The position numbers were made by a program, and so were the translations under genes. Positions 51,394 to 59,365 of a stretch of DNA of 64,000 bases are shown piece after piece. Where the stretch lies: the NCBI RefSeq assembly GCF_021216675.1, contig NZ_CP086120.1, positions 3,966,501-4,030,500 on the forward strand. Direction: 5' to 3'. The notes beneath the pieces are model-generated. The model worked only from the letters and a program-made list of their open reading frames with translations, had not been told where the DNA came from and searched no databases. The stretch is from Streptomyces gobiensis. Its GTDB lineage: Bacteria; Actinomycetota; Actinomycetes; Streptomycetales; Streptomycetaceae. Each line of letters begins with the position of its first letter. The stretch's first letter is position 1.

Positions 51394-52371
51394 GTGACCG
51401 AACCACACGACAAGGTCCCCGCCGCCGATGGCGGCGGCGGGACCACCACCCCTGTGGACCTCCCAGCTGACATTCCTCCCGAGGCGATCAAGGCCATCCC
51501 GGTCCGGCACTACGGACGGTGGATCAGTGCCGCCGTCGTGGTCCTCCTGCTGGCCTCGCTGGCCTACGCCTTTGTCACCGCCAAGATCGACTGGGGCGTA
51601 GTCGGCGAGTACCTGACGAACGAGTTCTTCGTCAAGGGCGCCGCGATGACCCTGTGGATCACCGTGCTCTCCATGGTGCTCGGCGTCGTACTGGGCATGC
51701 TGCTCGCCGTGATGCGGCTATCACCCAATCCGGTGCTCAACAGCGTGGCCTGGGGCTACATCTGGTTCTTCCGTGGCACCCCGGTGCTGGTGCAGCTCTT
51801 CCTCTGGTTCAACCTGTCGCTCATCTTCGAGTATCTGGACCTCGGGTTCATCTACAAGAACGAGATGATCGACGTCATGACGCCCTTCCTGGCCGCGCTC
51901 CTTGGGCTCGGCCTCAACGAGGCCGCGTATATGGCGGAGATCGGCCGAGCCGGTATTCAGTCCGTGGACCGGGGGCAGACCGAGGCGGCTCACGCGCTGG
52001 GCATGAATAACGGCAAGACCATGCGGCGTATCGTGCTGCCGCAGGCCATGCGGGTGATCATTCCGCCCACGGGCAATGAGTTCGTCAATATGCTCAAGAC
52101 CTCCTCGCTGGCCTTCGCTATCGGGCTCAACGAGCTCTTCCTGGCCGGCCGGAACCTCGGGTCCCGCACCCTGGCGGTGATGGAGTCCCTGATCGTGGTG
52201 ACCCTGTGGTACCTGCTGCTCACTACACTGTTCAGCATCGGGCAGTACTACCTGGAGCGGTACTTTGCCCGTGGCGCGGACCGGGAACTGCCCCCGACGC
52301 CGCTGCAGCGCATTAAGGGGCAGCTCACCTCGTTCCGTACGCCGAGCAAGGTGGGAGGTACCACCGTATGA
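51394..52371 (+). CDS. Polar amino-acid ABC importer, permease
   Basis: A 325-residue HisM/GlnP-type permease. After a 45-residue hydrophilic N-terminus there are about five or six membrane segments, and the cytoplasmic loop QTEAAHALGMNNGKTMRRIVLPQAMRV carries the EAA-type signature. EYLTNEFFVKGAAMTLWITV and WGYIWFFRGTPVLVQLFLWF are typical of the family. A single permease gene implies a homodimer. The GTG start follows AAGGCAACACTCCT. It overlaps the ATPase gene by ATGA. Confidence 0.93.
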   Translation: MTEPHDKVPAADGGGGTTTPVDLPADIPPEAIKAIPVRHYGRWISAAVVVLLLASLAYAFVTAKIDWGVVGEYLTNEFFVKGAAMTLWITVLSMVLGVVLGMLLAVMRLSPNPVLNSVAWGYIWFFRGTPVLVQLFLWFNLSLIFEYLDLGFIYKNEMIDVMTPFLAALLGLGLNEAAYMAEIGRAGIQSVDRGQTEAAHALGMNNGKTMRRIVLPQAMRVIIPPTGNEFVNMLKTSSLAFAIGLNELFLAGRNLGSRTLAVMESLIVVTLWYLLLTTLFSIGQYYLERYFARGADRELPPTPLQRIKGQLTSFRTPSKVGGTTV

Positions 52372-53162
52372 GCGCCGATCTGGGCAAGCAGTCCAGCAGC
52401 AAGCACGCCATGGTGAAGGCGGAAGCTGTTCACAAGTCCTTCGGCCTGGTTGAGGTCCTTAAGGGCATCGATCTGGAGGTCGCCCCGCAGGAGGTCTTCT
52501 GCCTGGTCGGCCCGTCCGGCTCCGGCAAGTCCACCTTCCTGCGGTGCATCAACCACCTTGAGAAGATCAATGCGGGTCGGCTCTACGTCGACGGCCATCT
52601 CGTGGGCTACCGCCAGAAGGGCGACAAACTCTACGAGATGAAGGAGAGCGAGGTCGCCGCCCAGCGCAAGGACATCGGCATGGTGTTCCAGCGCTTCAAC
52701 CTCTTCCCGCACATGACGGCGCTCGAGAACGTCATGGAGGCGCCTGTTCAGGTCAAGGGCGAGACCAGGGCGGTCGCCCGGGAGCGGTCGAGGAAGCTGC
52801 TCGACCGTGTCGGCCTCGGTGACAAGACCGGGAACTACCCGGCCCAGCTCTCCGGCGGCCAGCAGCAGCGCGTCGCGATCGCGCGGGCGCTGGCGATGGA
52901 ACCGAAGCTGATGCTCTTCGACGAGCCGACCTCGGCGCTCGACCCGGAACTGGTCGGTGAGGTGCTTGACGTCATGCGCGACCTCGCCGAGTCGGGTATG
53001 ACGATGATCGTCGTTACCCATGAGATGGGCTTCGCCCGTGAGGTCGGTGACTCGCTGGTCTTCATGGACGACGGTGTGGTTGTTGAGGCTGGACACCCGC
53101 GCGATGTGCTGACCAATCCGCAGCACGAGCGGACGAAGGGCTTCCTGTCGAAGGTCCTGTAA
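52368..53162 (+). CDS. Polar amino-acid ABC importer, ATPase
   Basis: A 264-residue ATPase of the GlnQ/HisP type. Walker A is VGPSGSGKSTFLRCINHLEK, the Q-loop region is GMVFQRFNLFPHMTALENVM, the signature is LSGGQQQRVAIARAL, Walker B is LMLFDEPTSALDPELVGEVL, and the switch His is in MIVVTHEMGFAREV. It is coupled to the permease gene and ends just before a strong terminator hairpin. Confidence 0.96.
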   Translation: MSADLGKQSSSKHAMVKAEAVHKSFGLVEVLKGIDLEVAPQEVFCLVGPSGSGKSTFLRCINHLEKINAGRLYVDGHLVGYRQKGDKLYEMKESEVAAQRKDIGMVFQRFNLFPHMTALENVMEAPVQVKGETRAVARERSRKLLDRVGLGDKTGNYPAQLSGGQQQRVAIARALAMEPKLMLFDEPTSALDPELVGEVLDVMRDLAESGMTMIVVTHEMGFAREVGDSLVFMDDGVVVEAGHPRDVLTNPQHERTKGFLSKVL

Positions 53163-53174
53163 GTCCCTACAGTG

Positions 53175-53217
53175 AAGGTAGGGGTGTCCTCAAGAGAGTT
53201 GGACGCCCCTACCTTCA
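53175..53217. terminator. Terminator after the ABC importer operon
   Basis: GAAGGTAGGGGTGTCC, an 11-base loop and GGACGCCCCTACCTTC form a 16-bp stem with a single G-T wobble. It lies between the importer operon and the convergent secreted-protein gene and can serve both. Confidence 0.88.
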
Positions 53218-53227
53218 TGTTCCTGTG

Positions 53228-53638
53228 CTAGCGGCCCGAAGTGTTCCCGAAGACGATAACGCCCTGCATCTTGTTGGGTCCATTAGCGCCATTTCGTGCC
53301 ACTATCTGGATTGACATGGCGCGATTCTCGGTAACATTGAAGTTGCACCAGGTGTAGCCGTTGTCCGCTCCATTGGAGTCGTGGCACTCCCTGTACTCGT
53401 TTGTCCCGCCAACTCTGATCTCGGCCACGGCCCGGAGGCCGTCACGTGTGATGTCTGCGACCCTGACCCTGTCTCCGTCGGAGTAGAAGCACCCCATGCC
53501 TTCGGGCGCGAAAGGCTGAGTGCAGAACTCAGTGATCTTAGCGGCGGCGTGAGCCTGCGGTCCCATGACTAGGATGGCGGCCGCCGAGATTGCGCCTACT
53601 GTCGCTATGTTCAGACAGCGCTTTGCTGTTCTCCTCAT
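53228..53638 (-). CDS. Small secreted protein, unrecognised
   Basis: A 136-residue protein with a clear Sec signal: RRTAKRCLNIATVGAISAAA, then ILVMGPQAHA with an AxA cleavage site near residue 31. The mature part of about 105 residues has four cysteines (FCTQPF, GCFYSDGD, RECHDSN, TWCNFNV), probably two disulfides. I do not recognise the family. Base composition and codon use are visibly less GC-rich than in neighbours, suggesting recent acquisition. It is expressed toward the importer terminator. Confidence 0.75.
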   Translation of the reverse strand: MRRTAKRCLNIATVGAISAAAILVMGPQAHAAAKITEFCTQPFAPEGMGCFYSDGDRVRVADITRDGLRAVAEIRVGGTNEYRECHDSNGADNGYTWCNFNVTENRAMSIQIVARNGANGPNKMQGVIVFGNTSGR

Positions 53639-53964
53639 TCGGTCCCTCTCCCGTTTTTAGCGGCCCGAAAGCAACATGTTCCGTCTCGGGGTGCGTGCTT
53701 GTTCAACTCGGGGAGAGAGGAGGGGAAGGCTATTCAGGTCGCAAACCTAACAAAGCGCCTGCTCCTTGTACTCGTTGATCCCCGTGCTGCTTCAATGACG
53801 CAGTGCCTGTGATGGTCAAGTGCCGTCGGTGGTCGAGGAGATTCTCTGCCCGTGTGGCAGCGGATGTCAAACAGATTGGGTAGTGGGTTCCTTTATTGAT
53901 TCCGCCACTAGGCAGGGCCTAGTTGATAAAATCCGCGACTCACGCGGTATGCCTGCTAAGGGAA
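53639..53964. other. Low-GC intergenic stretch
   Basis: About 325 bp with AT-rich passages near 53890-53960 and no supported gene. It forms part of the lower-GC patch that starts with the secreted-protein gene. Confidence 0.5.
53907..53923 (-). terminator. Hairpin after the DUF397 gene
   Basis: ACTAGGC, a three-base loop and GCCTAGT form a 7-bp stem about 40 bp past the DUF397 stop codon on the minus strand. Confidence 0.5.
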
Positions 53965-54237
53965 TTATGGTCTGGTAGCCGATGGGTTGGCGGGCGTGTA
54001 AGCGGCGGTGTGGGATATGAAGGCCGACCAGGCGGGAGCGGGGAAGGTGAGTTGGGGGCCGGGGGTGTCCTTGGAGTCCCGGACGTGGATGCTGTGGGGA
54101 CAGGTGGCTATCTCGACGCAGGCGCCACCTTCGTCGTTGCTGTAGCTGGACTTGCTCCAGGAGAGGGCGACTTCGACGCAGGCAGAGCCTTCACTGTCGC
54201 TGTAGCTCGACTTGAACCAGGCCAGCTCGGTGCTCAT
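53965..54237 (-). CDS. DUF397 protein with internal duplication
   Basis: A 90-residue DUF397 protein. The family motif is present twice in tandem, WFKSSYSDSEGSACVEVA at residues 7-24 and WSKSSYSNDEGGACVEIA at 27-44, with a 20-residue period that is also visible in the DNA. Normal members have one W-x-K-S-S-Y-S...G-x-C-V-E unit followed by VRDSKDP as here. It overlaps the XRE/DUF5753 gene by ATGA and must act with it. Confidence 0.88.
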   Translation of the reverse strand: MSTELAWFKSSYSDSEGSACVEVALSWSKSSYSNDEGGACVEIATCPHSIHVRDSKDTPGPQLTFPAPAWSAFISHTAAYTPANPSATRP

Positions 54238-55049
54238 AGGTCGTCCACCATTCGCTCGATGAAGTGCAGGGACTCTTCAGTGCAGAGGGCCTCTTCGCGG
54301 ATCTTGCCATAGCGCTGGGTCAGCGTGCTGACCACAGTCGGGTCGGAGGTGAACTGGCTCACCCCCTGGCCATCGGCGAGGGAGAAGTGCTCGTGTTCCT
54401 CGGTCTCCAGGAGCACCATTGGGCCCTCGAGCGCTGCGGGCATGGCCCGATTGAACGGCAGCACCTGGAGTGACACATTGCGCAGTTGTGTCACCTCCAG
54501 CAGGTGAAGCAGCTGACGCTTGTGCGCCTCGCTGCCGCCCACTGGAGTACGCAGGATGGCTTCGTAGACGACGAAGCTGAAGGCCACCGGGTTCTTGCGG
54601 GTGAGGAGCTGCTGTCGCTCGAGGCGGGCCGAGACCCGTTCGTCGACCCACTCGACATCCTTTGGCGGAAAGTGACTGCCGATCAGCGCCCGTACGTACT
54701 CCTCGGTCTGCAAGAGGCCAGGAACGAGTAGGGATTCGTACCACAGCAGGCCGATGGCCTCGGCCTCATACCTCATGTAGTCCTGTGACCGCGATGGGAA
54801 CTTTTCCCGCCGAAGGTACTGCTTCGCCGCGCGCAGCAGCCCGTTCGCCTGGAGTAGATCATCTGCCACATCCAGCAGTCTCGGTGTTGGCATCCGGACG
54901 CCCTGCTCCATCGACTTGACGGTATCGGGCGAGTACCCGGCCGCGTTGCCCAGTTCCTCGCGTGTCACCCCCGCGTTCGTGCGCCACATCTTGAGCTGGT
55001 TGCCTCCGTACCGCCAGGCCATCGGCGGCTGGGAGTTATTGACTGACAC
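54234..55049 (-). CDS. XRE regulator with DUF5753 domain (second locus)
   Basis: A 271-residue WhiJ-like regulator. The helix-turn-helix is LKMWRTNAGVTREELGNAAG, then SPDTVKSMEQGVRMPTPRLL. DUF5753 includes IGLLWYESLLVPGLLQTEEY, VVYEAILRTPVGGSEAHKRQ and LQVLPFNRAMPAALEGPMVL. The GTG at 55049 (VSVNNSQPP, preceded by GGTGGGG) was chosen over the longer frame. It pairs with the DUF397 gene and diverges from three tiny genes across a perfect inverted repeat. Confidence 0.9.
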   Translation of the reverse strand: MSVNNSQPPMAWRYGGNQLKMWRTNAGVTREELGNAAGYSPDTVKSMEQGVRMPTPRLLDVADDLLQANGLLRAAKQYLRREKFPSRSQDYMRYEAEAIGLLWYESLLVPGLLQTEEYVRALIGSHFPPKDVEWVDERVSARLERQQLLTRKNPVAFSFVVYEAILRTPVGGSEAHKRQLLHLLEVTQLRNVSLQVLPFNRAMPAALEGPMVLLETEEHEHFSLADGQGVSQFTSDPTVVSTLTQRYGKIREEALCTEESLHFIERMVDDL

Positions 55050-55065
55050 AACAGCCCCACCTTCC

Positions 55066-55087
55066 CGATACACCACCGCGTGTATCG
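55066..55087. promoter_or_regulatory. Inverted-repeat operator between divergent genes
   Basis: CGATACAC-CACCGC-GTGTATCG is a perfect 8-6-8 palindrome 17 bp before the XRE gene start and 47 bp before the divergent small gene. It is the obvious candidate site for the XRE/DUF5753 protein. Confidence 0.65.
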
Positions 55088-55133
55088 ACTCAGTTACTCC
55101 CGACGGTAGCCGTGCGCCAGCACCTTATGAGCC

Positions 55134-55433
55134 ATGAACAGCAAGATTGACCACCTCATCCGCCGCTGTGCCGCGTGGGTGGGGGGCCGATTCCGGCGTG
55201 ACGCTCGACCGCCCGCACTGCCCGCGTTGTTGGTGCCGTACCCGGTGCGCCGGGCCCTCTACGTCGTGCCCCGGGGTGCGCGGCTGCCGCAGATCTTTGA
55301 CGGGGACGCGACGCCGCTCGTTCGCCCGTATCTCATTGCCCATGAGGAGCGGGAGCGGCGCATCGCGATGGCTCCGGGGGTGGGTGTGGGGCCGTGGTTC
55401 ATTCCCGATATGTCGGTGGTGGAGGCGTGGTGA
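55134..55433 (+). CDS. Small hypothetical protein, first gene of a micro-operon
   Basis: A 99-residue basic protein (MNSKIDHLIRRCAAWVGGRF, then LVPYPVRRALYVVPRGARLP and a C-terminal VGVGPWFIPDMSVVEAW). It has no membrane segment or signal. Its stop overlaps the next start (GTGA). Its position facing an XRE/DUF5753-DUF397 pair mirrors the 11.0-kb locus, where a SpoIIAB-like gene takes this place, but the two proteins are not alike. Function unknown. Confidence 0.65.
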   Translation: MNSKIDHLIRRCAAWVGGRFRRDARPPALPALLVPYPVRRALYVVPRGARLPQIFDGDATPLVRPYLIAHEERERRIAMAPGVGVGPWFIPDMSVVEAW

Positions 55434-55660
55434 GCGCCGATAAGTACCTCTGTGGTGCCCGGCGGCCGAAGTGGCAGGAGACGTCGCCGTTGGTCGCGTC
55501 TCGGCTGCCCTGTGTTCTGGAGGAGGGGCACGGTGAGGCTCATCAGGATGCGATGGGGCAGACGTGGATGGTCACCACTCCTGAACTGGTCTTCGCGCTC
55601 GGGGTGCTCTTCGCTTCTGAGGAGTTGCGGAGGCTCTTGGGCGGAGAGGGCGCCCTGTGA
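55430..55660 (+). CDS. Small hypothetical protein, second gene of a micro-operon
   Basis: A 76-residue protein starting with GTG (VSADKYLCGARRPKW). The pair LCGARR and LPCVLEEGHGEAHQD gives a Cys...Cys-x6-GH-x3-H pattern that could bind a metal, and a short hydrophobic helix LVFALGVLFASEELRRLLG ends the protein. It overlaps the genes on both sides by four bases or one, so the three are almost certainly translated together. Function unknown. Confidence 0.65.
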   Translation: MSADKYLCGARRPKWQETSPLVASRLPCVLEEGHGEAHQDAMGQTWMVTTPELVFALGVLFASEELRRLLGGEGAL

Positions 55661-55821
55661 TGTGGCTGCGGGTGTACCGGGTCCGTTCCGATGGCAAGCG
55701 GGTGGTGGTCCGGCAGTGGCGGGAGGTGAAGCCGCCGGAGGGGCCGCCTGTTGAGTGTTTTCCGTTTCCGCCGTGCCGGTGTCCGCGCTGCCGGGGCAGA
55801 CGGCAGCGCGGTACCGCGTAG
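55660..55821 (+). CDS. Small CRCxRC protein, third gene of a micro-operon
   Basis: A 53-residue protein starting at the ATG that shares its first base with the last base of the upstream stop codon. It begins MWLRVYRVRSDGKRVVVRQW and ends FPPCRCPRCRGRRQRGTA. The plan and the CRCxRC ending match the 60-residue protein at 11456-11638. The coupled start and this similarity are the evidence that it is a gene. The Cys cluster may bind zinc. Confidence 0.62.
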   Translation: MWLRVYRVRSDGKRVVVRQWREVKPPEGPPVECFPFPPCRCPRCRGRRQRGTA

Positions 55822-55938
55822 GGCGGGGAGTGTGTTGTCTGTACAAGTGTCATTCGTTTGTTGCTCTTTACCCATGGTTCAGCCGGGTCCGCTGTGATGT
55901 GCTGCGCACACCATCGACCACCAGGAGGCGGAATCCCT

Positions 55939-56499
55939 GTGAACCTTGTCGTGAACGGAGATGCCGAGAGCGGACCGGGAGGGACGGCGGAGCCCGTCAA
56001 CTCGGTCCCGGGCTGGAGCATTGAGGAGGGCGCGCCCGCGCTTATCCGGTATGACCTCGGTGGGGGCTATCCGACGCCGTCCGATCCCGGGCCGCCGCAG
56101 CGTGGCAGCCGGTTCTTCGGGGGTGGGAACTCCCCGCGTACCGCGCTGGTTCAGGACATTGAGCTGCCCGGCCGCCGGGCGGTGGACGCCGGGAAGGTGC
56201 GGTTCACGGCTACCGGGTGGCTGGGTGGATATGCCGGGCAGCAGGACGGGGCCCGGCTGTCCGTGGAGTTCCGGGACGGCAAGGGCACGCCGGTCGCCCT
56301 TGCCGTGCTGGGGCCGGTGACGGCCGGGGAACGGGGCAACCGGACCGGGTTCGTGAAGCGCACCGCCCGGGCCGCCGTGCCGCCGGGTGCGCGCACCGCG
56401 CGGGTGCTGCTCGTCTTCACCCGGACCAGCGGCACGTCCAACGACGGCTACGCGGACGGGATATCACTCACCCTGACGGCTGCTGGAGGCCCGGCATGA
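55939..56499 (+). CDS. Jelly-roll-like protein coupled to PhoD
   Basis: A 186-residue protein starting MNLVVNGDAESGPGG and rich in predicted strands (KVRFTATGWLGGYAGQQDGA, RARVLLVFTRTSG-like end). The NLVVNGDAE opening and the strand order resemble carbohydrate-binding or PEP-associated jelly-roll domains of secreted proteins, yet no signal peptide is visible from the GTG at 55939, which follows CAGGAGGCG. It overlaps phoD by ATGA, which points to a joint function. Confidence 0.72.
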   Translation: MNLVVNGDAESGPGGTAEPVNSVPGWSIEEGAPALIRYDLGGGYPTPSDPGPPQRGSRFFGGGNSPRTALVQDIELPGRRAVDAGKVRFTATGWLGGYAGQQDGARLSVEFRDGKGTPVALAVLGPVTAGERGNRTGFVKRTARAAVPPGARTARVLLVFTRTSGTSNDGYADGISLTLTAAGGPA

Positions 56500-58049
56500 A
56501 GCTCAATCGACGTGACCTGCTCAAGGCGGCGGGAGCCGCAGGCGCACTGGGTGTCGTCTGGCCGCTGAGCGCCGGGCTGTCCCCGGCCCAGGCCCGGGAG
56601 GCCGCCGAGGCGCTGGGCGCCGACTATGACCCGGCGCCGTTCACGCTCGGGGTGGGCTCGGGGGACCCGATGCCCACAGGGGTGGTGCTGTGGACGCGGC
56701 TCGCGCCCGAACCGTTCGCCGAACAGCAGCCGCTGGCGGAGGTTGTTGAGGTCGGCTGGGTGGTGGCCGAGGACCGGGAGCTGCGCAAGGTGGTCGCCCG
56801 GGGCACCACCTCCGCGTCGGCGACGCTTGGGCACAGCGTGCATGTGCCGGTCGGCGGGCTGCGCGCGGGACGGCACTACTGGTACGCGTTCACGGCGCTC
56901 GGGAAGACCAGCCGGGTGGGCAGGACGAAGACGGCTGCGGTCGGAGCGGTGCCCAAGGTACGGTTCGCCGCTGCCAACTGCCAGGCTTTCCATGATGGTT
57001 ATTACGCGGCGTTTCGGGGGATCGCGCGTGAGGAGCTGGACTTCGTCGTCCATCTGGGGGATTACATCTACGAGCACGGTCCGGTCGGCGGTGATCATGT
57101 CCGTGATCACAATGGGCCGCCGACCTTTACCCTCGCCGATTACCGGAAGCGGCACGCGCTCTATAAGGGCGATGCGTCGCTGCGCGAGGCGCATGCCGCT
57201 CATCCGTGGTTCCTGACCTGGGACGACCATGAGGTGGTCAATGACTACAGCAGCAGCGGTGAAGGCGCGCCCCTGCTGAAGCGCCGGGCGGCCGCGTATC
57301 AGGCCTGGTATGAGCACATGCCACACCGTGACGGTGGCGAGTCGGCGCTGCCCGATCCGGTCATCCACCGGGCCCGCCGCTGGGGCGATCTGCTGGAGCT
57401 GACCGTGCTGGATCTGCGCTCGTACCGGTCGGCGCAGAATCTGCCGGACGGCACGATCCTGGGTGGCGGGCAGAAGGGCTGGCTCAAGCAGGGCATCGAC
57501 CGGGCCCCGGACGCCTGGCACTGCTGGGCCAACTCGATCATGCTCAGTCAGCTGCGGTCGCGGCCGGGTGGCTCATATATGTTCACCGATCAGTGGGATG
57601 GCTTCCTGGCGGAGCGGAAGGAAGTGCTGAGCTACGCGCATGACGCCGGGCTGGAGGATCTGGTGGTGATCACCGGGGACTGGCACTCGGCGTTTGTCGA
57701 CGACGTCCGGCCGGATTATGACGATGTCTCGTCGCCCGTGATCGGGACGGAATTCACCGCCCATTCGGTGACATCCGGGGCGTACAGCGCGGAGTGGAAC
57801 AAGACCAACGGTCCGCTGATGGGTAAGGGCAATCCGCATCTGCAGTACTTCGAGGGCAATCGCTACGGCTACGACGTGTACGAGGTCACCCCGGAACGTT
57901 GGTCCACCCATATGCGGGTGATCGGCGACCGGCGGGACCCGCACTCGCCGGTGTCCACCCTGACCACGTTCCACGTGGACCGGGGCACAGTGGGCGCGTA
58001 CGAGGACCCGGCGACGAAGGACTCCCCGGCGCAGTACCGGCGCGACTGA
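56496..58049 (+). CDS. phoD: PhoD-type alkaline phosphatase, Tat-exported
   Basis: A 517-residue secreted phosphodiesterase/phosphomonoesterase. The Tat signal is NRRDLLKAAGAAGALG (RR at residues 5-6) with cleavage near AQA-RE. A PhoD N-terminal domain is followed by the catalytic metallophosphoesterase: HLGDYIYEHGPVGGDH, FLTWDDHEVVNDYSSSGEG and VVITGDWHSAFVDDV. It releases phosphate outside the cell under limitation; a PHO box was not looked for in detail. Streptomyces usually encode several paralogues. Confidence 0.94.
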   Translation: MKLNRRDLLKAAGAAGALGVVWPLSAGLSPAQAREAAEALGADYDPAPFTLGVGSGDPMPTGVVLWTRLAPEPFAEQQPLAEVVEVGWVVAEDRELRKVVARGTTSASATLGHSVHVPVGGLRAGRHYWYAFTALGKTSRVGRTKTAAVGAVPKVRFAAANCQAFHDGYYAAFRGIAREELDFVVHLGDYIYEHGPVGGDHVRDHNGPPTFTLADYRKRHALYKGDASLREAHAAHPWFLTWDDHEVVNDYSSSGEGAPLLKRRAAAYQAWYEHMPHRDGGESALPDPVIHRARRWGDLLELTVLDLRSYRSAQNLPDGTILGGGQKGWLKQGIDRAPDAWHCWANSIMLSQLRSRPGGSYMFTDQWDGFLAERKEVLSYAHDAGLEDLVVITGDWHSAFVDDVRPDYDDVSSPVIGTEFTAHSVTSGAYSAEWNKTNGPLMGKGNPHLQYFEGNRYGYDVYEVTPERWSTHMRVIGDRRDPHSPVSTLTTFHVDRGTVGAYEDPATKDSPAQYRRD

Positions 58050-58054
58050 GGCAG

Positions 58055-58205
58055 TCGGGCGACGGCGGGAGGGGACGGGGTGGGGTGCCCCCGCAGGCGA
58101 CGCGCACGGCGGTGCCGGGTGACGTGACGGTTCCGGGCTCCGTGCGAGCGCCGAGGAGGTACCCCACCCCGGCACCGAGCCACACCGCAGCGGGGCAACT
58201 CACAC
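58055..58205. repeat. Family B interspersed repeat, single copy
   Basis: It matches the right arm of the 48.2-48.5 kb inverted pair: GGGTGCCCCCGCAGGCGACG, then GAGCGCCGAGGAGGTACCCC, followed by a CGGCACCGAGCCACACCGC end. It lies between phoD and the oxidoreductase gene, both on the plus strand. Confidence 0.8.
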
Positions 58206-58252
58206 CCCGCTGTGGTTCCGCCCCGCCCCTACTGCGGCGTAGCGTCTGAATC

Positions 58253-59215
58253 ATGTTTGCTGCTTACGCCGCCCGCATCGATCGGGATCAGCCGCTGAAT
58301 GGACTGGAGCTTGGGGAGCGCCCGGAGCCGGACGTTCCGCCCGGCTGGACCACCGTCAACGTCAAGGCGGCCTCGCTCAACCATCACGATCTGTGGTCGT
58401 TGCGCGGGGTCGGCCTTGGCGAGGAGTCGCTGCCGATGATCCTTGGCTGTGACGCGGCCGGGGTGGACGCCGACGGCAACGAGGTCGTGCTCCACTCCGT
58501 GATCGGACAGACCGGGCATGGGGTGGGGCCGCGCGAGCCACGGTCGATTCTCACCGAGAAGTATCAGGGGACCTTCGCCGAGCGGGTGGCGGTGCCGCAG
58601 TGGAATGTGCTGCCGAAGCCGAAGGAGCTGTCGTTCGCGGAGGCCGCCTGCCTGCCGACGGCCTGGCTGACCGCGTACCGGATGCTGTTCACCAACGCCG
58701 GGGTACGCCCCGGGGACAGCGTGCTGGTTCAGGGCGCCGGCGGCGGCGTGGCCACCGCGGCGATTGTGCTGGGCGCGGCGGCCGGGCTGCGGGTCTTCGT
58801 CACCAGCCGGGACGAGGCCAAGCGGGCGCGGGCCGTGGAGCTGGGTGCCGAAGAGGCCTTTGAGAGCGGGACGCGGCTGCCGCAGCGGGTGGACGCGGTG
58901 ATTGAGACGGTGGGCGCCGCGACGTGGTCGCACTCGGTGAAATCGCTGAAGCCGGGCGGGACGTTGGTGATCTCTGGGGCGACCAGTGGGCCCAATCCGC
59001 CCGCCGCTGAGCTGAACCGGATTTTCTTCCTGGAGCTGAAGGTCGTCGGCTCGACGATGGGCACCAAGGAGGAGCTGGCCGGTCTGTTGAGCTTTTGTGC
59101 GGCGAAGGATGTGCGGCCTGTGATCGACTCCACGTTGCCGCTGGACCGGGCGCGGGAGGGGTTCGAGAAGATGGCGACCGGCGACCTCTTCGGCAAGGTC
59201 GTCCTCACGGTCTGA
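58253..59215 (+). CDS. Zinc-binding alcohol dehydrogenase / quinone oxidoreductase (MDR family)
   Basis: A 320-residue medium-chain dehydrogenase. The GroES-like N-domain contains VKAASLNHHDLWSLRGVGLG and LGCDAAGVDADGNEVVLHSV; the Rossmann domain shows SVLVQGAGGGVATAAIVLGA and VFVTSRDEAKRARAVELGAE. The catalytic-zinc residues of classical ADH are not conserved, which favours a quinone- or enone-reductase role with NADPH. The gene is free-standing between two repeats. Confidence 0.9.
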   Translation: MFAAYAARIDRDQPLNGLELGERPEPDVPPGWTTVNVKAASLNHHDLWSLRGVGLGEESLPMILGCDAAGVDADGNEVVLHSVIGQTGHGVGPREPRSILTEKYQGTFAERVAVPQWNVLPKPKELSFAEAACLPTAWLTAYRMLFTNAGVRPGDSVLVQGAGGGVATAAIVLGAAAGLRVFVTSRDEAKRARAVELGAEEAFESGTRLPQRVDAVIETVGAATWSHSVKSLKPGGTLVISGATSGPNPPAAELNRIFFLELKVVGSTMGTKEELAGLLSFCAAKDVRPVIDSTLPLDRAREGFEKMATGDLFGKVVLTV

Positions 59216-59218
59216 GCC

Positions 59219-59345
59219 GGGTTTCCCCAGTCCCTCCCCCAGCTACCTCCCCCAGACCCCCGAGTGTTGTGGGCACCCGGGCCTCAACCCCCCAGGGCGG
59301 AGCCCTGGTTTCGGGGAGGGGTGGGGCTGGGGAAACAACTACCTG
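59219..59345. repeat. Interspersed intergenic repeat, family A partial copy 6
   Basis: A shortened copy with CCCCCAGACCCCCGAGTGTT, GTGGGCAC, CGGAGCCC and TTTCGGGGAGGGGTGGGGCT. The central ACAAC half and the GCGGGCCGGTGG block are missing. Confidence 0.65.
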
Positions 59346-59365
59346 ACGGGGAGTCAGGAGTTGTT

